64,000 bases of DNA from Paracoccus benzoatiresistens (GCF_026913015.1 NZ_JAPTYD010000007.1:84531-148530); one strand, 5' to 3'; counted from the stretch's first letter, positions 51,764 through 60,751 are shown. Translations and numbers: made by a program. Notes: a model not told the origin generated them from the letters alone.

Positions 51764-52804
51764 CTATTCCCCCCAGGTCCGCTCCAGCAGGTTGATCCAG
51801 TTGTCGCAGGCGATCTTGCGGAGCAGCGCCTGGCCATAGCCGTGGTCCTGCATGGCGCCGATCAGCGCGGGCAGGGCTGCGGCGTCCGGAAGATCGCGCG
51901 GCATCAAGGCGCCGTCGAAATCGGAGCCGAGCGCCACGCCGTCCTCGCCCAGGATCGCCAGCAGGTGGTCCAGGTGCCGCAGCATCGTGTCGAATCCCTC
52001 GAACGGTAGGCGGCGGCCGTCTTCTCGTAGGAAGCTGGAGGCGAAGTTCAGCCCGACCAGCCCGCCGCTGTCGGCGATCACCTGCAACTGCCGGTCGGTC
52101 AGGTTGCGGCTGCTTTCGCTGATCGCATGGACGCAGCTGTGGCTGGCGACCAGCGGCGCGTCGGAGAGGGCGGCGACATCGTTGAACCCGGCCTCGTTCA
52201 GATGCGACAGATCCAGCATGATCCGCAGATCATTGCATTCGCGGACCAGCGCCTTGCCCGCCTGCGTCAGCCCTTGCCCGATGTCGGGGCCGGCCGGAAA
52301 GGCGAAGGGCACGCCCTCGGCATAGGGCGTGGGCCGCGACCAGACCGGGCCAAGCGAGCGCAGCCCCGCCGCGTGCCACAGATGCAGCGCGTCCATGTCG
52401 CGGACCGCCTCGGCACCCTCCATGTGCATGATCGCGGCGATGCGGCCAGCGTCGATCGCCTCACGGATTGCGCGCGCCGAGGTGACGATGTCCAGCGTTC
52501 CCGTCCGCTCCAGCGCCTTCAGCGCGCTGGCCTGGGCAAAGGCATGGGGCAGGGCCTCGGCAAAGGGGATCTCGGGCGGCAGGGGCATTGCGTAAGGCGG
52601 GTTTTCCATCATCGCCACGGCGGCGGCGCCGTTCGGATCAAGCGGCGCCGGAATCCAGATCGCGAAAAAGCCGCCGACCAGCCCGCCCGCGCGGGCGCGC
52701 GGCAGGTCCAGGTGCCCGGTGCCGTCGCCGTTCAGCCAGACGTCGGGGCCCTGCGCCACGACGCGTTGCAGGAAATCGTTGTGGCCGTCGAATACCGGGA
52801 TCAT
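51764..52804 (-). CDS. Membrane dipeptidase (M19 family)
   Basis: A 346-aa zinc dipeptidase of the renal-dipeptidase fold. Metal ligands are visible in VFDGHNDFLQR (H-x-D), IMHMEGAEAV (Glu), and the two late His in VASHSCVHAIS; GLVGLNFASSF and GVALGSDFDG are conserved. ATG 52804 was chosen because GAGGAG precedes it at ideal spacing and the HxD motif then falls at residues 7-9. Alphaproteobacterial members often hydrolyse L,D- or D-containing dipeptides. It is divergent from the ABM gene. Confidence 0.93.
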   Translation of the reverse strand: MIPVFDGHNDFLQRVVAQGPDVWLNGDGTGHLDLPRARAGGLVGGFFAIWIPAPLDPNGAAAVAMMENPPYAMPLPPEIPFAEALPHAFAQASALKALERTGTLDIVTSARAIREAIDAGRIAAIMHMEGAEAVRDMDALHLWHAAGLRSLGPVWSRPTPYAEGVPFAFPAGPDIGQGLTQAGKALVRECNDLRIMLDLSHLNEAGFNDVAALSDAPLVASHSCVHAISESSRNLTDRQLQVIADSGGLVGLNFASSFLREDGRRLPFEGFDTMLRHLDHLLAILGEDGVALGSDFDGALMPRDLPDAAALPALIGAMQDHGYGQALLRKIACDNWINLLERTWGE

Positions 52805-52929
52805 CGGTCGCTCCTCGTGACTTGCCTGGGCGACCATGCACATCTGCACGCGGGCGGCAATGGCCACACTTTGCGCAGGACTCGATTCGGCCTTAGGCTG
52901 CCCTTGGCAAGCCACAGGAGACGCCATCC

Positions 52930-53253
52930 ATGCCCGACATCCGCCGCGATTTCGACGGCCAGACCGTCATCACCACCTTCGAGGTGACGCCCGGCAGCGC
53001 CCATGACGTGCTGGATCTGCTGACCGATGCATGGGACAAGGTGATCCGCCGCCAGCCGGGTTTCCTGTCGGGGGCGATCCACCTGAACGACGCCCAGACC
53101 CGCATCGCCACCTATTCGCAATGGCGCGACCGTCGCGACTATCAGGCGATGCTGCGCAGCGACGAGATGCGCCGCCGCAACCGGGAAATCCACGGCATGT
53201 GCAAGAGCTTCGAGCCGGTGATGTACGAGGTCCAGGCCGTTTTCGACGAGTGA
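52930..53253 (+). CDS. Antibiotic biosynthesis monooxygenase (ABM) domain protein
   Basis: A 107-aa dimeric ferredoxin-like protein. The ABM pattern is seen in TVITTFEVTPGSAHDVLDLLTDAW, QPGFLSGAIHLNDAQTRIATYSQW and RSDEMRRRNREI. These small proteins range from cofactor-free oxygenases to haem-degrading or quinone-related enzymes, and the substrate cannot be assigned. ACAGGAGAC precedes the ATG. Confidence 0.85.
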   Translation: MPDIRRDFDGQTVITTFEVTPGSAHDVLDLLTDAWDKVIRRQPGFLSGAIHLNDAQTRIATYSQWRDRRDYQAMLRSDEMRRRNREIHGMCKSFEPVMYEVQAVFDE

Positions 53254-53331
53254 TGCTGCACGCGCAGAAACTCCGTGCAATCATGCAGGCCCCCGGCTAA
53301 CCTTCCGGGGCGTCAACCGGCAGGAGGGGCG

Positions 53332-53967
53332 ATGGCGGGCAGGATCATCACGATCGCGCAGCAGAAGGGCGGCTCGGGCAAGACGACGCTGGCCGTCAAC
53401 CTGGCCGTCAGCCTGCATGAGCGCGGCCATTCCGTCGCCCTGGTCGATACCGACCCGCAGGGCAGCATGGGCCGCTGGTTCATCGAGCGGATGCAGGCCG
53501 AGGGCGAGGACGAGGCGATGGATTTCTCGACCTCGTCGGCCTGGGGGGCGAGCTACGAATCCGAGAAGCTGAAGAAGCGCTTCGATTTCGTGATCATCGA
53601 CACGCCGCCCAAGATCGACAGCGACCTGCGCCCGGCCCTGCGGGTGGCCGACCTGGTGCTGGTGCCGGTCGCGACCAGCCATGTGGACCTGTGGGCGACC
53701 GAGGGCGTGCTGGATCTGGCGCGGCGCGAGAAGGCGCGCGTGCTGGTGGTGATGAACCGCGTGCGCCCGCATACCCGGCTGTCCGCCGAGGTCGCACAGA
53801 AGGCCGCCGAACTGGGCGCCGATGTCGCCGATACCCGGCTGGCGAACCGGGTGCTTTACGCGGAAACGCTGGGCCAGGGTGTCGGCGCCCTGGAACGCGC
53901 CCGCAGCGGCCCTGCGCGGGACGAGATCGTCAGGCTGACGGATGAGGTTCTGTCGGCAATGGCCTAG
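53332..53967 (+). CDS. ParA family ATPase
   Basis: A 211-aa deviant-Walker ATPase: IAQQKGGSGKTTLAVNLA (KGGxGKT, residues ~11-18), VDTDPQGSMGRW (Walker A'), and FVIIDTPPKIDSDLR (Walker B). It lacks the N-terminal DNA-binding domain of plasmid ParA, has no parB next to it and is shorter than chromosomal ParA, so it is an orphan ParA/MinD-like positioning ATPase. AGGAGGGG precedes ATG 53332. The stop shares CTAG with btuD. It could place a polar or cell-wall structure; cargo unknown. Confidence 0.88.
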   Translation: MAGRIITIAQQKGGSGKTTLAVNLAVSLHERGHSVALVDTDPQGSMGRWFIERMQAEGEDEAMDFSTSSAWGASYESEKLKKRFDFVIIDTPPKIDSDLRPALRVADLVLVPVATSHVDLWATEGVLDLARREKARVLVVMNRVRPHTRLSAEVAQKAAELGADVADTRLANRVLYAETLGQGVGALERARSGPARDEIVRLTDEVLSAMA

Positions 53968-54701
53968 ACCGGCAGGATCGCCGGGCCGTCCGGCGTATCG
54001 ACCCGGCGCACGGTGATGCCGAAGGCGCGGCGCAGCAGGTCGTCGCGCAGCACCGCGTCGGCGGTCCCGTCAGCCAGCACATGCCCGTCCGCCAGCAGGA
54101 CCAGCCGCGTGCAGAAGCGCGCCGCAAGCCCCAGGTCGTGGATCGAGGCGAGGACCGTCCGCCCTTCCGCCGCAAGGTCGCGGAACAGGCGCAGGCAGGC
54201 CAGTTGCTGCGCGGGGTCCAGCCCGGCGATGGGCTCGTCCGCGATCAGCAGCGGCGTGTCCTGGGCCAGGGCGCGGGCGATCAGGGCGCGGTTCTGCTCG
54301 CCCCCGGACAGGCGCAGGGCGGTGCGCTTGCGGAACGCCTCCAGCCCCATGCGCGCGATGGCGGCATCGACGGCCGCGCGGTCCGCGCCGCTGCGACCGC
54401 CGCCCGGCCAGGGGATGCGGCCCAGGGCCACCAGATCCTCGACGCTGACGGGCCAGGCGATCTCTCGCGCCTGCGGCAGATAGGCGGCGTGGCGGGCGCG
54501 CCGCTCTGCGGGCAGGGCGGCAAGGGAGGATGTGCCGGTGAAGGGGATCAGACCAAGCGCGGCCTCCATCAACGACGATTTTCCGGCGCCGTTCGGACCG
54601 ATCAGGCCGACGAACTCGCCCGGCCCGAGGGACAGGCTGACGCCGTGCAGGACGGGGCGGTTGCGGCGCGTGACCGAAAGGTGGGACAAGCGCAGGACCA
54701 T
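53964..54701 (-). CDS. btuD: Cobalamin ABC transporter ATP-binding protein
   Basis: A 245-aa ABC ATPase: Walker A LIGPNGAGKSS, signature LRLSGGEQNRALIARAL, Walker B LLIADEPIAGLD and switch His in ASIHDLGLA. It resembles BtuD/FecE of the type II importer class. It overlaps btuC by one base (TGATG-type junction) and is the last gene of the riboswitch-controlled operon. The assignment to B12 rather than haem or siderophore rests on the riboswitch and the BtuB/BtuF partners. Confidence 0.9.
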   Translation of the reverse strand: MVLRLSHLSVTRRNRPVLHGVSLSLGPGEFVGLIGPNGAGKSSLMEAALGLIPFTGTSSLAALPAERRARHAAYLPQAREIAWPVSVEDLVALGRIPWPGGGRSGADRAAVDAAIARMGLEAFRKRTALRLSGGEQNRALIARALAQDTPLLIADEPIAGLDPAQQLACLRLFRDLAAEGRTVLASIHDLGLAARFCTRLVLLADGHVLADGTADAVLRDDLLRRAFGITVRRVDTPDGPAILPV

Positions 54702-55687
54702 CAGACGCGTCCTCCGCTGCGGGTCTTCCAGATCAGGTGCAGAAACAGCGGCGCGCCGACGATGGCGGTCAGCACGCCCAGCTTCAGGTCGCGGTCAGGC
54801 ACGATCAGCCGCACCGCGATATCGGCGGCCAGCAGCAGCGCCGCCCCGCCCAGGGCCGAGGCGGGCAACAGGGCCGAGGGCCGCGATCCGACGAAAGGCC
54901 GCAGGACATGCGGGACCACCAGGCCGACGAAGCCGATGGCCCCGGCCACGGCGGTCGCGGGGCCGACGATCAGCGCCGTGCCCGCGACCAGCCGCCAGCG
55001 CAGGGCCGCGGTGGACAGGCCAAGCGCCTGCGCGGCAGCCTCGCCCAGGGTCAGGGCATCGAGGGCGCGGCGGGTGGACAGGACCAGTGCCGCGCCAAGC
55101 GCCATCGGCGGCAGGGCCAGCCCCAGGTGCAGCATGGACCGGTCTGCCAGCGATCCCATCAGCCAGAACACGATCTCGTTTGCGGCATAGGGATTGGGCG
55201 AGAGGTTCAGCACCAGCGAGGTGCCCGCGCCAGCCAGCGCCGAAATCGCCACGCCCGCCAGGATCAGCGTCACCGACCCCCCACGCGGACCCGCCAGCGC
55301 CACCAGAAGCGCGACCCCGACCGCCGCGCCCGCCAGGGCGGCCAGCGGCAGGGCCAGAGCCGCCATCAGCGACAGCCCCGTCTGGATGGCGATGACCGCG
55401 CCAAGGGCAGCCATTCCCGATATGCCGATCAGCCCCGGCTCGGCCAGCGGGTTGCGCAGATAGCCTTGCAGCGCGGCCCCGGTCAGGCCCAGGCCCGCGC
55501 CCACCGCCGCCCCCAGGATCGCACGCGGCAGGCGTATTTCGCGCATCACGATGGGCAGCGGACCCTCGCCGCCAAGGATCAGCGCGCGCAGAGAGTCCAT
55601 GGCCGGCAACCCCGCCGGTCCCGTCAGCAGCGAGGCCAGGACCAGCGCCGCGACCAGCAGCGACAGGGCGGCGAACAGCCCCCTCAT
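54701..55687 (-). CDS. btuC: Cobalamin ABC transporter permease (FecCD/BtuC family)
   Basis: A 328-aa, ~10-helix permease of the FecCD family. Diagnostic blocks are REIRLPRAILGAAVGAGLGLTGAALQGYLRNPLAEPGLIGISGMAAL (in part), GSVTLILAGVAISAL and IGFVGLVVPHVLRPFVG, with the C-terminal GVLTAIVGAPLFLHLI coupling segment. ATG 55687 overlaps the btuF stop by four bases; the longer upstream frame is antisense. It forms the B12 import channel with BtuD and BtuF. Confidence 0.92.
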   Translation of the reverse strand: MRGLFAALSLLVAALVLASLLTGPAGLPAMDSLRALILGGEGPLPIVMREIRLPRAILGAAVGAGLGLTGAALQGYLRNPLAEPGLIGISGMAALGAVIAIQTGLSLMAALALPLAALAGAAVGVALLVALAGPRGGSVTLILAGVAISALAGAGTSLVLNLSPNPYAANEIVFWLMGSLADRSMLHLGLALPPMALGAALVLSTRRALDALTLGEAAAQALGLSTAALRWRLVAGTALIVGPATAVAGAIGFVGLVVPHVLRPFVGSRPSALLPASALGGAALLLAADIAVRLIVPDRDLKLGVLTAIVGAPLFLHLIWKTRSGGRV

Positions 55688-56490
55688 TCCAGGGACCGGA
55701 TGGCGCGGGTCACGAAGGGGGTGCCGCAGATCCAGTCGCGGTCGGTGACATGCCTTCCGTCCGGCGTGAGGGCGGCCAGCGCGGGATGGTCCAGGATCGC
55801 CTCGCCCTGCGACTGTCCGGGCCATTTCGCGCCGGTGATCAGGCGGTCGGGCCGGGCCATGACCAGCAGCTCCATCGGCAGGGCCGTGGTGGTGGCGATG
55901 CCATAGTCCGCCGCGATGTTGTCAAAGCCTGCCGCCTCCAGGATGGCCCCGGCCAGCGTTTCGGGGCCCGAAGTGAAGCCGTTGGCGTAATACAGCGCCG
56001 CACGGCCCCGGCGGGACGGGCTGCGCGCCGCGTCCAGATCCGCGTCGAAGCGGGCCAGCAGGTCGCGCGCGGCGGCTTCGCGGCCCAGAAGCGCGCCCAT
56101 GCGGGTGATTTCGGTGCGGATGGCCGCAAAGCTTTCGGCAGGGGGCGGGGTCTCGACCCGGATGCCAAGGCGGCGCAGCATCGCCACCGTCGCGGCGGGG
56201 GTATAGGTGCCCGCGATCACCAGGTCGGGGCGCATCAGGTAGATCTCCTCGGCCCGCCCGTGGTTTGGCGTATGGGCCGCCGCCTGTTCCGCCATCGGCG
56301 ACATGCGCGGATCCTGTGCAAGGCTGCTGACCGAGATCAGCTGCCCCGGTGCGGCCAGCATCATCGCCAGTTGGTCGCTGCACAGGTTCATCGACACGAC
56401 CCGCTGCGGCGCCGCGGCGGCGGGCAGGGCGGCAGCCAGCCAGACCGCCGCCGCCAGGATGACCCTAGAACGAGGCACGCAGCCCCGCAT
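55684..56490 (-). CDS. btuF: Cobalamin ABC transporter substrate-binding protein
   Basis: A 268-aa periplasmic binding protein. A signal peptide (hydrophobic VILAAAVWLAAALPAAAA) precedes the family start RVVSMNLCSDQLAMMLA; PDLVIAGTYTPAATVAML and the ALYYANGFTSGPETLAGAILEAAG region are typical of the BtuF-like class III binding fold. ATG 56490 overlaps the end of btuB by 26 nt. Vitamin B12 (or a corrinoid precursor) is the likely ligand because of the upstream cobalamin riboswitch. Confidence 0.88.
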   Translation of the reverse strand: MRGCVPRSRVILAAAVWLAAALPAAAAPQRVVSMNLCSDQLAMMLAAPGQLISVSSLAQDPRMSPMAEQAAAHTPNHGRAEEIYLMRPDLVIAGTYTPAATVAMLRRLGIRVETPPPAESFAAIRTEITRMGALLGREAAARDLLARFDADLDAARSPSRRGRAALYYANGFTSGPETLAGAILEAAGFDNIAADYGIATTTALPMELLVMARPDRLITGAKWPGQSQGEAILDHPALAALTPDGRHVTDRDWICGTPFVTRAIRSLE

Positions 56491-58306
56491 AGACCGCACG
56501 GCCCGAGGTGCCATAGCCCTCGACCCACTGGTAATCCTCGTCAAGGACGTTCTCCAGCCGCAGATAGGCCTCGGCATTGTCGCGCAGGGGATGGCTGACC
56601 AGCAGGTCGACGGTGGTGAAGTCCTCCAGGTCGTCCGGGCGCCCGGCGACGTGCTGCAGGTCGATGCCCGCCGTGGTGCCGGTGGCAAAGGTCGTCTGGA
56701 CGCCCAGGTTCAGCACGCGCTCGGGCACCATGGCCCATTCCGGAACATCGGTCTGGTTGTCGATGAAGGTATAGGCTGCCGTCAGCGCATGGCCCGCGCC
56801 GAAGGCATAGCGGCCGTCGAATTCGACCCCGCGGCGGCGGGCGGTGCCGTCCACCTGCGCATAGCAGCCGAAGGGCTGGCCGCAGGCGGTCGCCGCATAG
56901 TCGAAGCCGATCAGGCTCTCGGTCTTCAGCCAGAAGGCTGTGGCGCGCAGGTAGCTGTCGCCCCACTGCTTTTCCACGCCGATTTCATAGGTCCGGCTTT
57001 CCTCGCGCTCCAGCGAGGCATCGCCGTAATCGCCGAACAGTTCATACAGCGAAGGCGCGCGGAATCCGTTGCCAAGTGCCGCGCGGAGCAGCAGGTCGTC
57101 ATCGGCGCGATAGACGGCGGCCACGCGCCCCGAGGTAAAGCCGCCAAAGCGCGAATGATCGTCGCGGCGCAGGGACGTGGTGATGTCGATCCGGTCGCCC
57201 AAGGCCGCGGTGGTTTCCACGAAGACGCCGTTGATGCGGGCATCGCCGTTGCCGTCGGAGTCCTCCTTCTCGGTATCGGCGCCGAAGACAGCCCGGACAT
57301 CCTGTCCGATGTCGGTCGCCCCTTGCCAGGACAGCTTGGTGCGGGTGCCGGTGAAGGGGCTAACGAAACCGTCGGACCAACTGGTGCGGTCGATGCGATA
57401 GCGGGTGAGCGCGATGTCATGGTCCACCGCGCCGGTCGTGAACTGGGCAAAGCCGCGAAGGCCATAGCTTTCCCGTTCGGAATAATCGTCGCCCGGCGTT
57501 CCGGCGACATCGCCCAGCCAGTCGTCGAAATCGCCGGTGCTGTCTTCCCAGAAGCCGTTGAAGCCGATCACCGCCCCATTCTGCAGCGTGTGGGCGGAGT
57601 AGAAGGACAGGCGCGTCGCCTCGTAGCCGTCCTCCTCGAAGTTGCCGTCGTCCTCGTCCAGGGCGGAAAAGCCATCCGTGCGGACATGGCTGGCCTGGAA
57701 GGCCAGGTCGGTGCCGTCGCGGCGCAGGGTCGCGCCATAGCTGGCAGTCAGCGTGTCATAGCTGCCGGCCTCGATCCCGAAATGGTGGTGCAGCCCGTCC
57801 TCGGTCGGGCGCAGGGATTGCAGGGACAGGACGCCCGCCACCGCGCGCGATCCATACAGCGCCGATTGCGCCCCGCGCAGCAGTTCGACCCGCTCCACGC
57901 CTGCGCCGATCTGGCCGCCGATGTCGTAATAGGGCCTGGTCGCGGCCGGATCCGACACTTCGATCCCGTCGATGACAACCGGCACGTATTGCGCGGGGGC
58001 GCCTCGCAGTTGCAGCGCGCCCAGCGTCCCGAGCGGCCCCTGCTGGCTGAGGGTCACGCCCGGCAGGCGCGTCAGGCTGCGCGACAGCGGCTGGCCCGCC
58101 AGCCCTTCCAGCGACTCGCCGGTCAGGACGGACACCGAACTGCCCGACCGGCTGAGTTCGGTCGGCTCGCGGTTGGCGGTCAGGGTGATGTCGTCCAGCA
58201 CGAAGGGGTCTTGCGCGGCAACCTGGGCCAGCGCGGGCAGGGCGGTGGTCAGGGCGAGCGCGGCGGTCAGGGTCAGGAATGCGGGTCTTGTTGTCACGAA
58301 TGACAT
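56465..58306 (-). CDS. btuB: TonB-dependent vitamin B12 receptor
   Basis: A 613-aa outer-membrane receptor with a signal peptide (cleavage near PALAQ), an N-terminal plug (VSVLTGESLEGLAGQPL, SRSLTRLPGVTLSQQG, LRGAPAQYVPVVIDGIEV, LLRGAQSALYGSRAVAGVL), then a 22-strand barrel ending in the aromatic tail GLRASF. This is the size and layout of BtuB (about 610 aa). ATG 58306 has GGAAGG directly before it and a GC hairpin just upstream (58318-58333). It is the first gene after the cobalamin riboswitch, and the operon continues btuF-btuC-btuD. Confidence 0.93.
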   Translation of the reverse strand: MSFVTTRPAFLTLTAALALTTALPALAQVAAQDPFVLDDITLTANREPTELSRSGSSVSVLTGESLEGLAGQPLSRSLTRLPGVTLSQQGPLGTLGALQLRGAPAQYVPVVIDGIEVSDPAATRPYYDIGGQIGAGVERVELLRGAQSALYGSRAVAGVLSLQSLRPTEDGLHHHFGIEAGSYDTLTASYGATLRRDGTDLAFQASHVRTDGFSALDEDDGNFEEDGYEATRLSFYSAHTLQNGAVIGFNGFWEDSTGDFDDWLGDVAGTPGDDYSERESYGLRGFAQFTTGAVDHDIALTRYRIDRTSWSDGFVSPFTGTRTKLSWQGATDIGQDVRAVFGADTEKEDSDGNGDARINGVFVETTAALGDRIDITTSLRRDDHSRFGGFTSGRVAAVYRADDDLLLRAALGNGFRAPSLYELFGDYGDASLEREESRTYEIGVEKQWGDSYLRATAFWLKTESLIGFDYAATACGQPFGCYAQVDGTARRRGVEFDGRYAFGAGHALTAAYTFIDNQTDVPEWAMVPERVLNLGVQTTFATGTTAGIDLQHVAGRPDDLEDFTTVDLLVSHPLRDNAEAYLRLENVLDEDYQWVEGYGTSGRAVYAGLRASF

Positions 58307-58435
58307 CCTTCCAGATACCCGGCGAAAGCCGGGCGTGATGCAGGTCGTCCGAAAGGATTGAACCCGCCGGACAGCGAAACCACCACGACGGAAGTTTCCG
58401 TTTCCGGCGCGCCCCTCGCGCGCCGTCAGGGTGAT

Positions 58436-58606
58436 CGCGTTCGGCAGGTCTCCTGACTTGCGGGTCACGGCTTGGCCGGGCCTTCCCATCCCGCACGGGG
58501 ACAGTGGCGTTTGTCCGGCCTTGCTCTCCGCTGACAGTTGCGGGGGCAGTCGCGGATTCGCACCGCGTTCCCTTTTAACCGGGGTTCAACCCGGAACCGA
58601 GGCAGC
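58436..58606 (-). promoter_or_regulatory. Cobalamin riboswitch
   Basis: Read on the minus strand it has all the hallmarks: GGTTCCGGGTTG start, TTAAAAGGGAAC, GGTGCGAATCCGCG, CTGCCCCCGCAACTGT, GCCACTG, a GGGAAGGC arm, and the B12 box AAGTCAGGAGACCTGCC near its 3' end (58443-58460). It should fold on adenosyl- or other cobalamin and shut off btuB. The 130-nt leader after it contains a GC stem (58407-58413/58419-58425) and a second hairpin just before the btuB ribosome site, the likely expression platform. Confidence 0.95.
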
Positions 58607-58653
58607 GCTGCCTTAGCCGATGGCAGGCCTTGCAGGCAAGGGGTCAGCGGCGC

Positions 58654-59331
58654 TCAGCCCAGCGAGGCCACCCATTCCGGCACCGTCCGGCTGGCGGGCC
58701 CGGTGATGCGACGGTGGAAGTCGCGCGCATTGGCGCTGCTGTCCAGGTTCAGTTCCACGCAGTCCGCGCCATGCCGCCGGGCATGTTGGGCAAAGCCCGC
58801 CGCTGGATAGACATTCCCCGAGGTGCCGATGGCCGCGAACAGGTCGGCGCTTTCCAGGGCCTCCCAGATGCGGTCCATGTGGTAAGGAATTTCTCCGAAC
58901 CAGACGATGTCCGGGCGGGTCGCGGGGCGGGCGCAGGCGGGGCAGGGGTCTTCGGGCGACATGACCATCGGCGCGGACCAGCGATGGCTGCAGGCCGCGC
59001 AAAGCGCCCCGGCCAGGGCGCCGTGCATGTGGATGACTTCCGGGCTGCCTGCGCGTTCGTGCAGGTCATCGACATTCTGCGTGACCAGCACCAGGTCGTG
59101 CCGCTGCGCCAGTTCCGCCAGGGCGAGATGGGCGGCATTGGGCTGCGCCGCCGCGGCGTCTTCGCGGCGCATGTTGTAGAAGCGGTGGACCAGCGCGGGA
59201 TCGGCGGCAAAGCCTTCGGGCGTCGCCACGTCTTCAATCCGGTGGCTTTCCCACAACCCATCGACGGCGCGGAATGTCGCAAGCCCGCTTTCGGCGGAAA
59301 TGCCCGCGCCGGTCAGGACGGTGATGCGCAA
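58654..59331 (-). CDS. cobB: NAD-dependent protein deacylase (sirtuin, CobB-like)
   Basis: A 225-aa class III sirtuin. It starts ITVLTGAGISAESGL with TFR following, and has TQNVDDLHERAG, the catalytic His in VIHMHGAL, a zinc site (two CxxC pairs, CAAC and CPAC), VWFGEIPY, and GTSGNVYPAAGFA. Tyr52 and Arg55 form the Y-x-x-R pair that recognises succinyl or malonyl groups, so it probably removes acidic acyl modifications as well as acetyl. It ends just upstream of the riboswitch but its own function in B12 supply is not implied; the symbol denotes the sirtuin. Confidence 0.93.
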   Translation of the reverse strand: MRITVLTGAGISAESGLATFRAVDGLWESHRIEDVATPEGFAADPALVHRFYNMRREDAAAAQPNAAHLALAELAQRHDLVLVTQNVDDLHERAGSPEVIHMHGALAGALCAACSHRWSAPMVMSPEDPCPACARPATRPDIVWFGEIPYHMDRIWEALESADLFAAIGTSGNVYPAAGFAQHARRHGADCVELNLDSSANARDFHRRITGPASRTVPEWVASLG

Positions 59332-59337
59332 GGCCGC

Positions 59338-59640
59338 TTACCGGCAGTAGGCCTCGGCCCGGGATGCAAAGCGCTTGTAGCGCGCCCAGAAGGCGTTGTC
59401 GCGGTCGCTTTTCGACATCCGGACCTCTTGCGCCTGGTGGGGGTCGCGGAAGAAGGTGGCGGCGCGGCGCTGGTCGGATCGCGACAGGGTCTGGTTCGCG
59501 ACCTGCTGGATGCAGCCGCAAAGCGGCGCGTTGCCACGGGCGCGGTCGGACCGCACGCAGGCACTGTCGATGGGGCCTGCCACGGCCAGGGGCGCGGTCA
59601 TCATGATGGCTGCGGCCGCAATGACGATGCGGTTGAGCAT
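59338..59640 (-). CDS. Small secreted protein, unknown function
   Basis: A 100-aa protein with a clear signal peptide (cleavage after AVAG or AVA near residue 21). The mature part has five Cys, including CGCIQ and a C-terminal YCR, and a conserved DQRRAATFFRDP segment followed by SDRDNAFWARYKRFA. Similar proteins in Rhodobacteraceae have been called arginine transporters, but nothing in the sequence supports transport. It lies 6 nt upstream of the sirtuin gene on the same strand. Confidence 0.7.
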   Translation of the reverse strand: MLNRIVIAAAAIMMTAPLAVAGPIDSACVRSDRARGNAPLCGCIQQVANQTLSRSDQRRAATFFRDPHQAQEVRMSKSDRDNAFWARYKRFASRAEAYCR

Positions 59641-59789
59641 GAACTGTCTCCTCGGTTGCCATGTGGGTGGCGGGTGCCGGTTGTCCCGGTCTGCATGCCC
59701 GTCCTGCCGCGATCCTAGCAGGAACGGCGCGGCCGCTCAATCTGCCGCTGTGCCTCAGGCTTCGCGTGCCGGCTCAGGGTCTTGCGCCG

Positions 59790-59975
59790 TCAGGCGGCTG
59801 CGATGTCGTAGCCGGCTGCACGAATCGCATCAACCGCGCGGGCCTGGTCCAGGCCTTCGACGGTGACGGTCTTCTGCGCCAGATCGACCGTGGCGCGCCC
59901 GCCCGCATCGGCGATGGCGGCCTCGATGGCGGCCTTGCAATGGCCGCAGCTCATGTCGGGAACGGTGAAGGTCAT
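59790..59975 (-). CDS. Heavy-metal-associated (HMA/CopZ-like) domain protein
   Basis: A 61-aa single-domain metallochaperone. The metal site is MSCGHCKAAIE with Cys10 and Cys13 (CxxC), followed by the beta-alpha-beta fold TVDLAQKTVTVEG and AVDAIRAAGYDI. It most likely carries Cu(I). GAGGAGAGCC precedes ATG 59975; the longer frame upstream overlaps the HAD leader and is not used. No copper ATPase is next to it. Confidence 0.92.
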   Translation of the reverse strand: MTFTVPDMSCGHCKAAIEAAIADAGGRATVDLAQKTVTVEGLDQARAVDAIRAAGYDIAAA

Positions 59976-60052
59976 GGCTCTCCTCGCAGGGGTTTGACAA
60001 CTCCCGCGCAGCATGATCCTGCATGGCGGCGGGGGCAAGGCGAGAGGATGCG

Positions 60053-60751
60053 ATGATCGAGGCCATCGGGCTGGATGCCGACGATACCCTGTGGGAAAAC
60101 GAAACCTTCTTCCGCGTGACCGAAGGCGAATTCGTGTCCCTGCTGGGGGACCATGCCGAGGGCGCCGACATCGCCAGCCGCCTTCTGGACGTCGAACGCG
60201 CGAACCTGGCCCGATACGGCTTCGGCATCAAGGGCTTCATGCTGTCGATGGTGCAGACCGCGATCGAGCTGACCGACGGCCGCATCGACGGCCGCGCCAT
60301 CGGCCGCATCCTGGAACTGGGGCAGGAGATGCTGTCCCATCCGGTCGACCTGCTGGACGGCGTGCCGCAGACGCTGGAGGCGCTGGAAGGCCGACGGCTG
60401 ATCCTGATCACTAAGGGCGACCTGATCGACCAGGAACGCAAGATCGCCGCCTCGGGCCTCGCCGAGCGGTTCGAGACCGTCGAGATCCTGGCCGACAAGT
60501 CGCCCGAAACCTATGCCCGCGTGCTGCTGCGCGCCGAGGTGACGCCCGAGCGCTTTATGATGGTCGGCAACTCGATGAAAAGCGATGTGCTGCCGGTCGT
60601 GGAACTGGGCGGGCATGGCGTCTTCATCCCCCATGCCCTGACCTGGGCGCTTGAACATGCCGATGCGCCCGACCATCCCCGCGCGCATCGTCTGGCCAGC
60701 ATGGCCGACCTGCCCGCCCTGGTCGCGCGGCTGGAGGCGGGCCATGCATAA
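60053..60751 (+). CDS. HAD family hydrolase
   Basis: A 232-aa haloacid dehalogenase-type phosphatase. Motif I is GLDADDTLWENE (nucleophile D8, acid/base D10), motif II LILITKGD, Lys of motif III in LADKSPETY, and motif IV MVGNSMKSDVLPVVE with the acidic residues. The C1 cap spans about residues 20-100. ATG 60053 follows GAGAGG. The substrate is unknown; this branch includes small-phosphometabolite phosphatases. It overlaps the DMT gene by 8 nt. Confidence 0.9.
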   Translation: MIEAIGLDADDTLWENETFFRVTEGEFVSLLGDHAEGADIASRLLDVERANLARYGFGIKGFMLSMVQTAIELTDGRIDGRAIGRILELGQEMLSHPVDLLDGVPQTLEALEGRRLILITKGDLIDQERKIAASGLAERFETVEILADKSPETYARVLLRAEVTPERFMMVGNSMKSDVLPVVELGGHGVFIPHALTWALEHADAPDHPRAHRLASMADLPALVARLEAGHA

